Source: Toxoplasma gondii ME49 (lineage: Eukaryota > Apicomplexa > Conoidasida > Eucoccidiorida > Sarcocystidae). From it: DNA of 64,000 nt. Position numbers and translations under genes: made by a program. The notes beneath the pieces were generated by a model. It did no database searches and was not told the DNA's origin. It saw nothing but the letters and a program-made list of their open reading frames with translations. Where the stretch lies: the NCBI RefSeq assembly GCF_000006565.2, contig NC_031473.1, positions 1,054,001-1,118,000 on the forward strand, in the 5' to 3' direction. Below, piece by piece: positions 24,930 through 34,449 of this stretch (position 1 is its first letter; every line of letters starts with the position of its first letter).

Positions 24930-27560
24930 GCAGGCATACATGTATATATATGTACATATATATATATGTATGAATATGTAAAGTGACGTTTTTGTTTTTT
25001 TGTTTAGGATCGAAGCGCGTTTTCGATCAGAAGAGGAGGAGCTGCTCGCGTCGCAGGCGCTTCTGCACGAGCAAGAGAAGGCCCTGGAAGAAGAAGAAGA
25101 AAGGGTGAGTTTTTGCCGGGAAGATGAGTTCCAGTTTTTTTTTGCCTCTCTGTTTCTTCCTCGTTTCCTTTTCACGGTTTCTTCAAGTGGTGTGCACGTT
25201 CTTTTTTTTCGCAGCTGCGTCGACGTCGAGGCGCACTGACGGATCTCGAAAGAGCGGCAGAAGAGGAGCAAGAGAAGTAAGGAAGTCTTTTTCGCTCTTT
25301 CTGTTCGTTTAAACGTCTGAGGTCTCCTCGTTCTTCCACACGACTCGATTCGGTGTTGCGTTCCCCGTGCTTCGTTCTCAGCAAGGTGGACGAGACCGCG
25401 TCACTCGTTCGATTTCAAACGGCGTCTGTCTCTCTTCGTCGATACGCGACTTTGTTTCCACCTCACTCCGCGCGTCGCAGCGCGGCTCGGTTCGCCTTCG
25501 CTGGGTCTGAGGGAAATGGCTCTTTCTCTGATGCTGTGCAGGTTCCAGGCGTCCGCGTCTGCGCTGTCAGACACGCTCGCATGCTTTCCGCGGCGCCTGC
25601 ACTTTCTGAAGAGCCTGAGCAAATTCAGGAAATTCGTCAGCGGTCAACTGCGCGCGACGCTCTCCAGCGCAGAGCTCGCAGACGGGCAGTGAGATTCACC
25701 AAGTCTAAACGGGAACAGAGCGAAGAGGAAAGGAGCGGCCGTCGAGGAGGCGCAAGAAAGTAGAGAGAGCGACAGGCAAAGAACGAGAGAACATAGGAGA
25801 AGAACGCAAAAAGGCAGAGAGAAGGATCATGAGATATGAGAGAAAAGAGAGAGGGGCAGAGAAACGTAGAATGCGAGAGGAAGAAGAGAAGCAGCGAGAA
25901 AGAGACAAGTCGAAAATTTGGAAGACAGGAGTCGGCGAGGTGAGAGTGAGGAGCGCAAGAGGGGAGGGGAGGTATGAATTGAGGAGGGTGAGTTGGCGAG
26001 ACGTTGTCGAAACGAGACATGTAGAATACGGTAAAAAGCAAGGCCTTCACTAACTGCACCAGTGGTCCACCGCGTAGTACCTCTGTTCCAGCAAAACGAG
26101 AGAAGTAGGAGAAGGAAGAGAGCAAACTAGACAGAGAGACGCGGCGAGAAGGGATGCGAATGGTGCACGATGAAAGCACCAGAGGGACTTCCAATGGATC
26201 TTGTGTTTTTTCTCGGCGAGAAAATCTCTGTGTCTTTCGTCGAAGTAACGGCCCGTGAGGTCCTTGTGTGAGAAGCAAGAGACACGACGACTTCTAAAAC
26301 CACACTGCAGCGAGAGACCGACGGGGGAACAGTTCAGTTCTTTTAATCTCATTGATGTCTTTATAAACATAATTTTTAAAAAATAATTATAAAAATAGAA
26401 AGTGCAATTCATATTTAATTGAAGTTTATCTTTATTGTTTAGAAAACAAATTTTTCTTCATCAAACAAAGACCGCTAGGCAACGTGCGGTTTTGCTTCGG
26501 ACAGCGTTGAATCCGAGTGCATGCAAAGTCAAGAGGACAAATTCTTTGCTGTTTCAGTGGGAACGACGAAGATTCGAACCGAGAAATTACTTCAGTGCGC
26601 GCCTTAAGAAGTCTGCCCGTCCCTCTGTTTCTTCTCTTTCCTCTGCTTCGTCTTCTCTCTCGTTTTTTCGTCTGTCCACTCGTCGTCCATGCGCCGTCGT
26701 CGGCTTCTGTCTGATGCTCTTTTGCCGAGGAGTGCTCTTCCTTATTTTCTGCAGAGACCGCATGCGTCGACTGGGGGAAGAGCGACGCGAGCTCCAAGCG
26801 CTCTTACAAAAGGAAGAAGAAAGACGCTCGAAGCTGCGGGGAGAACAGCAGCAACAGCTTCTTCTTCTTCCGATTCTCGAGCAAGAGAAGGCTCTGGCAG
26901 TCACCTCAAGACACTTCAAGGAGGCTGCGTCGTTCTCCGCAGAAATCAAGGTTAGCATTCGTGCCTTTCAATATGCTACATGGATGTTTGCATACACGCA
27001 TACATAATTACAAATATATATATATATATATATATGCATATTTGTATACATATATATATATATATATGCTTATGCATATTTATATTTATATATATTTATA
27101 TTTATATATATATATATATATATATGTGTATGTATATGCAGATTCACATATATATATATATATATATGCATATGTATATATGTGTATATATGTTCATGTA
27201 TGTGTTTCTGGTATGATTGAAGTGCATGCGTTTTTGGAGTATTCTTGCATGCTTGCGCGCATGCTCGTGTCCGTGCTTCTACGTTTGCATTCGAGAGATT
27301 TTGTGTGGGGTCCGTACGCTCTGTCTTTCTCATTTTCCGATTTCTTCTCAGCAATGCCAAGAAACTCTAGAGACGCTGAACGTGACGCTCGACGCATGCA
27401 CTGCAGAAATAAAGCAGACTCAACAGGTCAGCCTTGGCTCCAAAGCCTTGAACTCACATCGGGTGTGTAACTCTCTCTCCTTGAAATGCCAGTCTCCCAA
27501 TGCTTGACAATTATATATAGATACAAATCTAAATATATGTATATATATACTTGTGTGTGT

Positions 27561-27595
<35 letters not shown>

Positions 27596-30361
27596 CCTTG
27601 TCGTAAACACTCTTTCAGTTTTAGGCGCACCGTGGTGGGGTGCATCAAAGCGAATGGCTTGCACTTTACTAGAGAGTCTTGTCGACTTGCATGTCTACAT
27701 GTAGGTTTTTCCTAGTTTCAGTCTTCCTTTTCGCTTCTGTAAGCTCGGCGTTCAGAGCTGCTTCGTTCGAGTCATCTTCGCTTCTTCTTCCTTTCTTCCG
27801 GGACTTGGGTCTACAGTGGTTTCCTATTCGTTCTTTGACTATCTTCCTTTCATTAGAGTTTTGGAGTTGTTCTACTTAATGTTTTAGACTCTCGACTCGC
27901 TGGACCCAGAGCTCCGTCTGCTGCGCGGTGCCCAGCTGGAGGTTTACAGAAGAAACGGAGCAGCTCAGAAGAAGTTGCTCCGTCAGGCGCTGCAGCTATT
28001 GGAGAAAATGCGTCTTCTCTGTCCGTCTGAACGCGACACGGTACGATCTTTCTTCTCACGTTTTCCTCTCCTCGGTGTTTTCCCTCTCACATTTTTCTTC
28101 TCTCTTCTTCCTGACTCTCTGGAGCTGTCTTTTCTCGCCGTACATTACCATGGCAAACGCCTTTTTCTCGTTCTCTCTGCGCTGTCTCCTGAGCTGTTGT
28201 CCAAGGTGGTGGAGTCGCTGTCTGCTTCCGCTATGAAGCCAAGTGTGCCGATCGCAGTCTGGCAACCGACGAAGACAGTCTCCGGAAGAGTTTCATAAAC
28301 AAATTCAAAGATAAATAGCTTCCCAATTCTGGAATGATGTGCACATCCACCTACACACATTCATCACACACAAATATAAATATATATATATATATATATA
28401 CATATATATACATACATATATATACGCGTGTATATGTGTGTGCCCTCACGGAGACTGTTTGTGTGTCGGACTGTTTCGGAGACGATGTGACTTCGCGTTT
28501 GTCAAAAAGGAGTTGTATGAGTTTTTGTGGCGGTTGTCAGGCGTACCTGGAGGCTCTGGACGAGGAACGTGAGGTGTATCTCCACCTCCTCGAGGTTTTG
28601 GACAAGGCCGCCAAGACGGAGGCTCAGGAGCAGCTACAGCAGCCGGAAAATGCACAAAATAAACGTTCGCATGCAGAGGGCAACCAGGGAGACAGTGAAT
28701 GTGTCGAGTTGTCCCTTGGAGAAGAGGACGCTTTTGACAAACGTTTTTTCGATGAATTTTTCTCAGATGCAGAGGCGTCTACGGCTGAGCATCAAGACGC
28801 GCAGACTCCGCCTCTGGAAGGAAATCAAACGGCAGACATCCTGTCTCCTTCAGAGAAGCGAGACGCAGAGGAGACAGGTGTCTCCTTCGGGACCTCCCCG
28901 CGTGGTCACCGCACATCGAAGAGTCCGCGCCGAGAGCGTAGAGACAGTGCCGCGTCTTCTCCCGTCTCACTTTGTGAACGCCGAGAGAACGTTCTTTCCT
29001 CTGGCGACGAGGTCGAGGGAGAGCAGCAAATCGAGAGGCGGCGAATTCAGGAAGAAAGGCCTTATGTCGACACGAGATCGCCGCCATGCGCGGCCCTGGA
29101 GGTCCGGGTAAGCGAGGAAGAGTCTGCATGCGAGGTCGAAGAAACGTCAAAGAAAGGAAAGCTCTCCGGGTCAGATGTTTTGTCTCCGCGACTTTTAGAG
29201 CATCCAAGAAGAGCCGATAGTGAAGGCCAGACCGAGAAACAGCCAGAGGAGGCGTTTCCAGAGTCGCGAGAAGAAGCAGGAAGGACGTCGCTCGTTGCTC
29301 AGCACTCCGCAGAGAGAAACGGAGAGTCCAGAGAGAAAGGGAGAGATTTTGCGCAGATGAAATCTGCGAATATTGAAAAACAAGAGAGAGGTTCCGAGGG
29401 GGTGAACTCTCTGCAGAATGTGGGCGCAGAAGACGGCGAGGAAGGCGACCCTGTTGTAGCGAGTATGCAGCGAGTAAAGACCGAGGAAGCACAGCAGAGG
29501 GCGCAGCTGCTGAGACAGCAGGAGCTGCTTGGTCTTCTGCAGGAGCAACTGTTAGAGGAGGAGGCGTATGCAACAGACGAAGACGTCTCTTTTGCGTCTG
29601 ATTTGAAAGAACAGATCCGAAACGTGCAGGCTGCGATGGACGAAACTGGCAAACAAATCGACAAATTGCGCGAGGAACGCATGCAGCTCGAACAGAAAGC
29701 CGCTGAGGTGTACAGACACCACGCGGCGGGCGACGCAGGGGCCGCGGCCCCGCAGGTTTCTCAGCCGTCAGATCTGAGGGAAGCAAAGACCGATTTCGAC
29801 CCGGTTTCCTGCCACAGACAGAGTTCCTTTTCCTTCGTCTCTACTGGAAAGAAGCTGGAGTCTGCTACGCTGAAAGCGACGGCTGAAGAGGCGCATGTGC
29901 AGCGAGCTTCTTCCTGCGACGATCACTTGCATGGACAGCAGGCATCCAACGAGGCATCCGCTGCATGTACGCTGTTCGCGGGCATGCAGTTTAAAAAGAG
30001 AGAGACGAGAGAAACTGCAGGCAGAGAAGACAGGCAGGAGAGACGGGAGACGGAGAGGACGCAGGAGACTACTGGGGGCGACCACAGGAGAGGAGCAGAG
30101 CTTCTCCGAGTCGAGCCAGAACGCCCCGGAAACTCGGACAGGCGCGCGCAAGAGATCGAAGGCGACTCCAGTCGAGGAAACGAAGACACACAGACAGACG
30201 CAGCAATCGCAAAGACGCGAGGGTTCAGGGAGGCGAGAGAGGATTCCTCTCAGCTAAATAACGAAAGAAGGCGATCGATCGAGTCGGACAGAACGCTGGT
30301 GGCAAACGAACAAGGCGCCGCATCCTCCAACGGAGACGCCAGTACCCACCACACGGATTAA
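20913..30361 (+). CDS. Large coiled-coil protein with poly-Ser block and UVR-like motifs
   Basis: The preferred model has ten exons: 20913-22664, 23911-24056, 24519-24626, 25008-25104, 25215-25276, 25542-25688, 26755-26950, 27352-27426, 27888-28040 and 28541-30361. All junctions keep phase and give 1,518 aa. The start ATG follows GCCACA. Residues 1-430 are low-complexity, with a poly-Ser block at about 160-215. From about 436 ([20 protein letters not shown]) the protein becomes a long heptad-rich coiled coil through the short exons. Two segments, [15 protein letters not shown] at the end of the 26755-26950 exon and [15 protein letters not shown] in the last exon, resemble the UvrB/UvrC (UVR) helical hairpin. 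The rest of the last exon is charged and disordered. No signal peptide or membrane helix is seen. Function is unknown; a structural or scaffold role is an inference from the coiled coil. The join between exons 2 and 3 is uncertain. Confidence 0.85.
21392..21561. repeat. Coding poly-serine repeat
   Basis: TCT/TCC/TCG-type triplets encode runs of serine interrupted by Phe, SAFPF and SAFEF, within exon 1 of the coiled-coil gene. The serine codons are mixed, yet longer units such as the SAFPF-containing block recur, pointing to duplication of a minisatellite. The opposite strand reads as a Glu-rich shadow frame. Confidence 0.9.
22790..22830. repeat. (TA)n-rich stretch in intron 1 of coiled-coil gene
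   Basis: TA alternation flanked by TGCATA and TTTATTTATT words, inside the 1.2-kb first intron. Confidence 0.7.
24896..24978. repeat. (TA)n microsatellite in coiled-coil gene intron
   Basis: About fifteen TA units followed by degenerate TA/GTA repeats, just upstream of the exon at 25008. Confidence 0.8.
27014..27192. repeat. Composite TA/TGTA microsatellite in intron
   Basis: Several TA blocks separated by TGCATATT, TGCTTATGCAT and TATTTA words over about 180 bases, between exons 26755-26950 and 27352-27426. Confidence 0.85.
27512..27592. repeat. (TA)n microsatellite in intron
   Basis: TA-rich block with a GTGTGTGT stretch, between exons 27352-27426 and 27888-28040. Confidence 0.8.
28372..28440. 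repeat. (TA)n microsatellite in last intron
   Basis: TA/CATA alternation about 100 bases upstream of the acceptor of the final exon (28541). Confidence 0.75.
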
Positions 30362-32395
30362 ACGGCTGTATGTGCAACTCTGAGCGGAGAGAAAGGGAAC
30401 TGCACAAAAAAAAGAAGACGCGCGAAACGCAAGAGATCCTTTACACACATATATATAATATATATAATATATAATATATTATTTATGTGTCTTGTGGTGA
30501 GGATTCAACGAAGCAGCAATGAAAGGGATATGCAGTGTACCGGGAGAGAATGCTGAATGCTGCGAGCTGAAGGCGGAAGAGTGAAATGTATGATGGGCTG
30601 GCGAGTGCCCTCTCGTAGGCAGACAGAAGACACGAGAGGAAATCAAGGATGTATGGAGGCCAAGGAGAGGCGGTTTGCGTCGAGAGAAAGGCCTGCCGCA
30701 GCGGCGTAACGCTGTGAGGGGTGGAAAGAAACAAGAAAACACAGAGCAAGTCGCAAGCAGTATAGGGACGTCGTTTTCTGCACATCTCATTTCTGGAGTC
30801 CTTTTCAGAATCACGTAGGAATCTGATGTGCCTGTTTGTTCGGTGTGAGGTACACAGTTCTCCACGCGGTTCCGAACCCCGTTAAGCACTCTCTCTGTTC
30901 CAGAGACAGTCAAGAGAATACGTTTTTCCGCCAGCGGTTGGGCGGCGCTTTTTGCGAGTCTGCTCTTCCGATTTCGCAAGATATCGTGACAAGGGGAGAC
31001 ACGAGAGTTAGAGGGACGACAGGACGGAGCACTAGCGGGTGCTTGCGACGCTCGGCACTGGAACTCCGTAGGCTTTCGTGTTCTGTAGTCCCCGCCAGAA
31101 TCACGCGGGTGGAGAGAGACGCCCTCTGCACACCAGACCGGAGGACGGATTGGTTTTCCAAAGTCGTGTGGCGTAGAAAACGAGAAAGTCTGTTCACAAG
31201 CGACTGCTCCCACTCGGCACGCGTCTCTTTCTCAAGGGTTAGCGGCAGACGCAACGAGGGCTTCGAAAACGTACGATAGTCGCGTCCGAACGTCGGTGTG
31301 AGACCTCTCGATTCACAGTGTTTCGCGATACAATTCAAACACGACGCCAGAAGGATTCTAAGTGGAAGACCTCTCGATCTGCACATTTCCCATCCTGCTT
31401 GCGAAATCAAAAAAACTTCAAGCCCGCTGCTGTTCCAGAACTCTACGACTTTCACAAAACATCCACAGCTTTGGCAGCAGTGCTGCTATCAGCTCTACGA
31501 CTGGTCGGCTGATCGGGTGCTTGCTCCAGCTTTGAATGATCGCGCTTATGGACATGTCGGCTTCTGCAACTGGCAGAACAAAGGAATCACCTCTTCACCT
31601 GTGTGTCTGCGCCACCCTCAGGGTCCTTCTGTGTTGAGCTGTATTGCACGAAGTTCTTTGTCAATCGAGAGGTCCTGGAAGAACGACCTTTGCTGTGGGC
31701 GGGCTGGCTACATCGCAAGAGAAAGAGTTGCATTAGTTGTGGCGGAGGCTGCACGGACTGCGTCGCGGTCTGCGTTCTGAAAGAAATCTATAATGCAAGC
31801 TTTTCGTGCCGTCGCATGTCGATTCGAACCCGCGTTTCACTTGGCAGGATGCACCAGCGTTTTTCGCGGCAAACTCTTGACTTGAGTCGTGCCGCAGCAA
31901 GCGTTTGTGTAACTGAGTACGGTGTAGATCGTCTGGACTGCATGGACGACAGGACAACACCCGCCGCAAAACGCGGTGTGGTCTACCACCGTTTCTCTTG
32001 AAACAGCTGTTTGCCAGGCTGATTTAGACGTGTTAGTCGCGTGCTTAGGTTCTTAAAAGTGCGACGCGAATTATGTTTCGCTCAAATTTGAGTGTACAGT
32101 GTCTACAGCAAAGTAAGCAGCGATCTGTTCCTCTACCATACCATCCTCCAGTGTGTTCGAGAGAAAGGGGAAGGGGAAGCAGGTCTTCGAGCGTCCCGGT
32201 GGCGCGGCGAGGAATTATTTGCTCTGCGTGGGAGTTGGCATTGCACACTAACAACAGGAAATTAAATAGAGAACGAAACGTCAAAACATGTCCGAAGGCT
32301 CCGTGCTGCGGGGCCCCTCGCCACCCTTCGGCGTAGGCGCTGCTGTGTCTCGTCCAGCCCTGTTGCGCAAGTCCCCACCTTCCATTGTTCGACTT
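30362..32395. other. Intergenic, no supported gene
   Basis: A TA/AATATA-rich stretch at 30451-30482 follows the coiled-coil stop codon and probably lies in its 3' region. Frames of 130-240 codons are open on both strands, but none has a domain, signal peptide or convincing splice context. Confidence 0.4.
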
Positions 32396-32794
32396 TCAGA
32401 AAGCCGAAAAACAGTTGCGATTCTGAACAATGGGTAACGCACGTTCACATACGTCGACCGGAACTCGTTCTAGGCTGTCAAAGCAACTCAAAACATCCTT
32501 ACACACCACCAGAGGCCATGGTGTCCGCGGCACCGAGGCTGGCGGTCGCATTGGGGGATCGACAGTTCTTGATAGCCTTGTTTTGTGCAGTGTCGTATCT
32601 TCGCAGGGGTATCCCCCGGGAACAGTGAAAGAATCTAGCCTCTGCATCTTCCTCTGGGAAACCATGGCGTGATACGAGCGTCCCATTGCGGAGATGTATG
32701 ATACACAGTTGAACCCCCCCTTGTAGATCGGATAAGTCTTCTTCGATTTTCTGATGAGTCCTCCTTTTCCAATGAACTGTGCTGCGCATCCCAT
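32396..32794 (-). CDS. Possible small N-acylated protein (132 aa)
   Basis: A single minus-strand frame begins MGCAAQF, a form that fits N-myristoylation at Gly2 with palmitoylation at Cys3. It continues with a basic stretch (GGLIRKSKKTYPIYKGG). The composition is less biased than that of nearby spurious frames, and the stop lies at 32396. No domain is recognised and no intron is needed. The sequence before the ATG does not match a strong initiation context. The opposite strand has an 80-codon frame from 32430 that begins MGNARS, also myristoylation-like, so the two compete for the same DNA. If real, the product would be a peripheral membrane protein of the inner membrane complex or plasma membrane; that is inference from the N-terminus alone. 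Confidence 0.4.
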   Translation of the reverse strand: MGCAAQFIGKGGLIRKSKKTYPIYKGGFNCVSYISAMGRSYHAMVSQRKMQRLDSFTVPGGYPCEDTTLHKTRLSRTVDPPMRPPASVPRTPWPLVVCKDVLSCFDSLERVPVDVCERALPIVQNRNCFSAF

Positions 32795-33439
32795 ACACTC
32801 GACTCAACATTCTGTTGATCCAGATAAAGCTATCTTAAGAAGCGCGCCTGATTCTCTTTCGCGGCCTCCAAAACTCGAGGTCGGGTATGTAGCCGCATGT
32901 TCTCACATTTTTCTTGCTTCTGCCGGAGAGATGCGTCTTCTTTATGCGGCTGTGTCCCGCGTATGAGAGTTCTGTTTCTCTACTTGCCCCTTGGACGCAG
33001 TCCGGTCATGCCTGAATAACATCCATTCTTTGTATTTTGCGGAGAGGCAGTGCGGCAAACCTTCGAGCTCTCGCGCCGTTTCTTTGCCTCACCGCCCTTC
33101 GAAGAACTGGTGACCGCTTCGTGTGGCGGGGGAACTCGTGCTCAAAGAGTTTCCAGTGTAAAGGCTCGGCCAGGAAGTCGCGGCAAGCAAATATGAGTCT
33201 GTTAAATACGGAAACGTCAGTGATTGAACATAGCCTCAGTTGCGTCCATGACTTATCCTGGTGACGTCTACAGCCCGATCCCCCTCGATGGCCTGTCGAA
33301 AAACTAAGGCTTTTCCGGCTCCCGGCCTCCGCTGTTGCGTTTCCAAGAACTGGCCGATGTCTCTCTCTGTACCGTCTCTCTTTTTTCTGGAGTATGTCGG
33401 CAGCGCTGCTTGAATTCCACCTTTGCTCCCTCTTCCGCG
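32795..33439. other. Intergenic, promoter region of Cys/His-rich gene
   Basis: No supported ORF. The interval would contain the leader of the small gene at 33440 and, if the minus-strand acylated protein is real, its promoter. Confidence 0.35.
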
Positions 33440-33721
33440 ATGTCGTGCTGTCACCACGGCTGTTCGGGACCGGTGTTTGTTCATACCAGCAGCCACGGAC
33501 ACTGCGGTCATCACTGCGGGCACGACTGTGGTCATCACTGTGGTCACGGATTCTGCGGCTGTTGCTGCTGCTGCTGCGATTGCAATGAATGCTGCGGCTG
33601 CTGCCACTGCTGTTCGTGTTGTCATTGTTGCTCGTGCGCCTGCTGTTTGGCCGCTATCATTATCGCGCTTCTCCTTTCCCTTTCTGGTGGGCTGCTCGGC
33701 TTTATTTTGCGGTTTCTCTAA
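33440..33721 (+). CDS. Cys/His-rich small tail-anchored protein (93 aa)
   Basis: A single-exon frame of 93 aa beginning MSCCHHGCSG. About 28 residues are cysteine and 13 are histidine. The middle is built of CGHHCGHDCGHHCGHG-like repeats, followed by a run of six cysteines and then CC-x-CC steps up to residue 71 or so. A hydrophobic helix (LAAIIIALLLSLSGGLLGFIL) and a three-residue tail close the protein, giving a tail-anchored topology with the Cys/His part facing the cytosol. The cysteines next to the helix suit palmitoylation, and the repeats suit metal binding; both are inferences. It recalls plant and fungal CYSTM proteins in layout but not in detail. The frame is open further upstream to 33335; I chose the ATG in the context TTCCGCG. 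The opposite strand is also open for 198 codons, but reads as an Ala/Thr shadow of the Cys/Gly codons. Confidence 0.6.
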   Translation: MSCCHHGCSGPVFVHTSSHGHCGHHCGHDCGHHCGHGFCGCCCCCCDCNECCGCCHCCSCCHCCSCACCLAAIIIALLLSLSGGLLGFILRFL

Positions 33722-34449
33722 AGGAAAACGCGACTGCGCCAGTCCCTTGAAACTCGCTGGACTGGGAGGCGGCTCACGATTCCCTGGTTGGATCGAAAAT
33801 CGAATGCATGGCTGCCTGAAATACCCCCGCAAAGGGGCTGTGACCGATTACACAAGACAGCGGCCCTAAAGATGCTGCTGTGGCAGCGACGCAGGCGAAA
33901 CACAACTTAGGACGACGAAAACCCGCTGCTGGTGCTTTGCATAGAAACGAGCTCTGGTGTATCTTCCTTGCCATCTAATAGGGATACTATGATTATGTTC
34001 GCATACGCTGTTGATTCCCCTGAAGTCGCCCTCAACAAGCGTTCTCTCTGAAATCTGAATCAGTTGGGACATCGAGGACATTGTTCATATAGATCGGTCA
34101 CCGCAACGACTTCTGCCCTCGTCTCTACGCCTTGTCACCAGTATCTTATATACCTACGCATGAACCCAACATTATGTAAATGTATATATATATATATATA
34201 TATATTTACATGGGTTCATACATGCATACGTATGTATATATATGGCTTGGATGTTCAGCTGTGTTTATTTTCGTTGCTTGATGCGTTTTTTTCCTCTTTG
34301 CTGGAGGACACAGTCGATCTGCGGCGTGCATGTGCCGAGTGACGAAGTGCCAGAGACGGGCCCTGTTCCGTTTCCCGGGCAGGAAATGAGCTCTCACTTT
34401 AGTCGAAACTCGTTTGCGCAGCAAAAGTCTCATATTACGTGAAGCAATA
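33722..34449. other. Intergenic with short (TA)n tract
   Basis: No supported gene. A (TA)n tract of about 26 bases lies at 34181-34206. The rest is presumably the 3' region of the small gene and the leader of the next. Confidence 0.4.
34181..34206. repeat. (TA)n microsatellite
   Basis: About thirteen TA units, roughly 250 bases before the start codon of the 316-aa coiled-coil gene. Confidence 0.75.

Noticed and set aside
31801..31900. tRNA-like GGTTCGAATC box on the minus strand
   Set aside because: The flanking bases cannot form a 5-bp T stem, and no matching acceptor or anticodon arm is found.
33236..33832. Minus-strand 198-codon frame with an Ala/Thr-rich hydrophobic core
   Set aside because: Complement of the Cys/Gly/His codons of the small plus-strand protein. 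The plus-strand reading gives a more coherent repeat and tail anchor, though the choice should be confirmed by strand-specific RNA.
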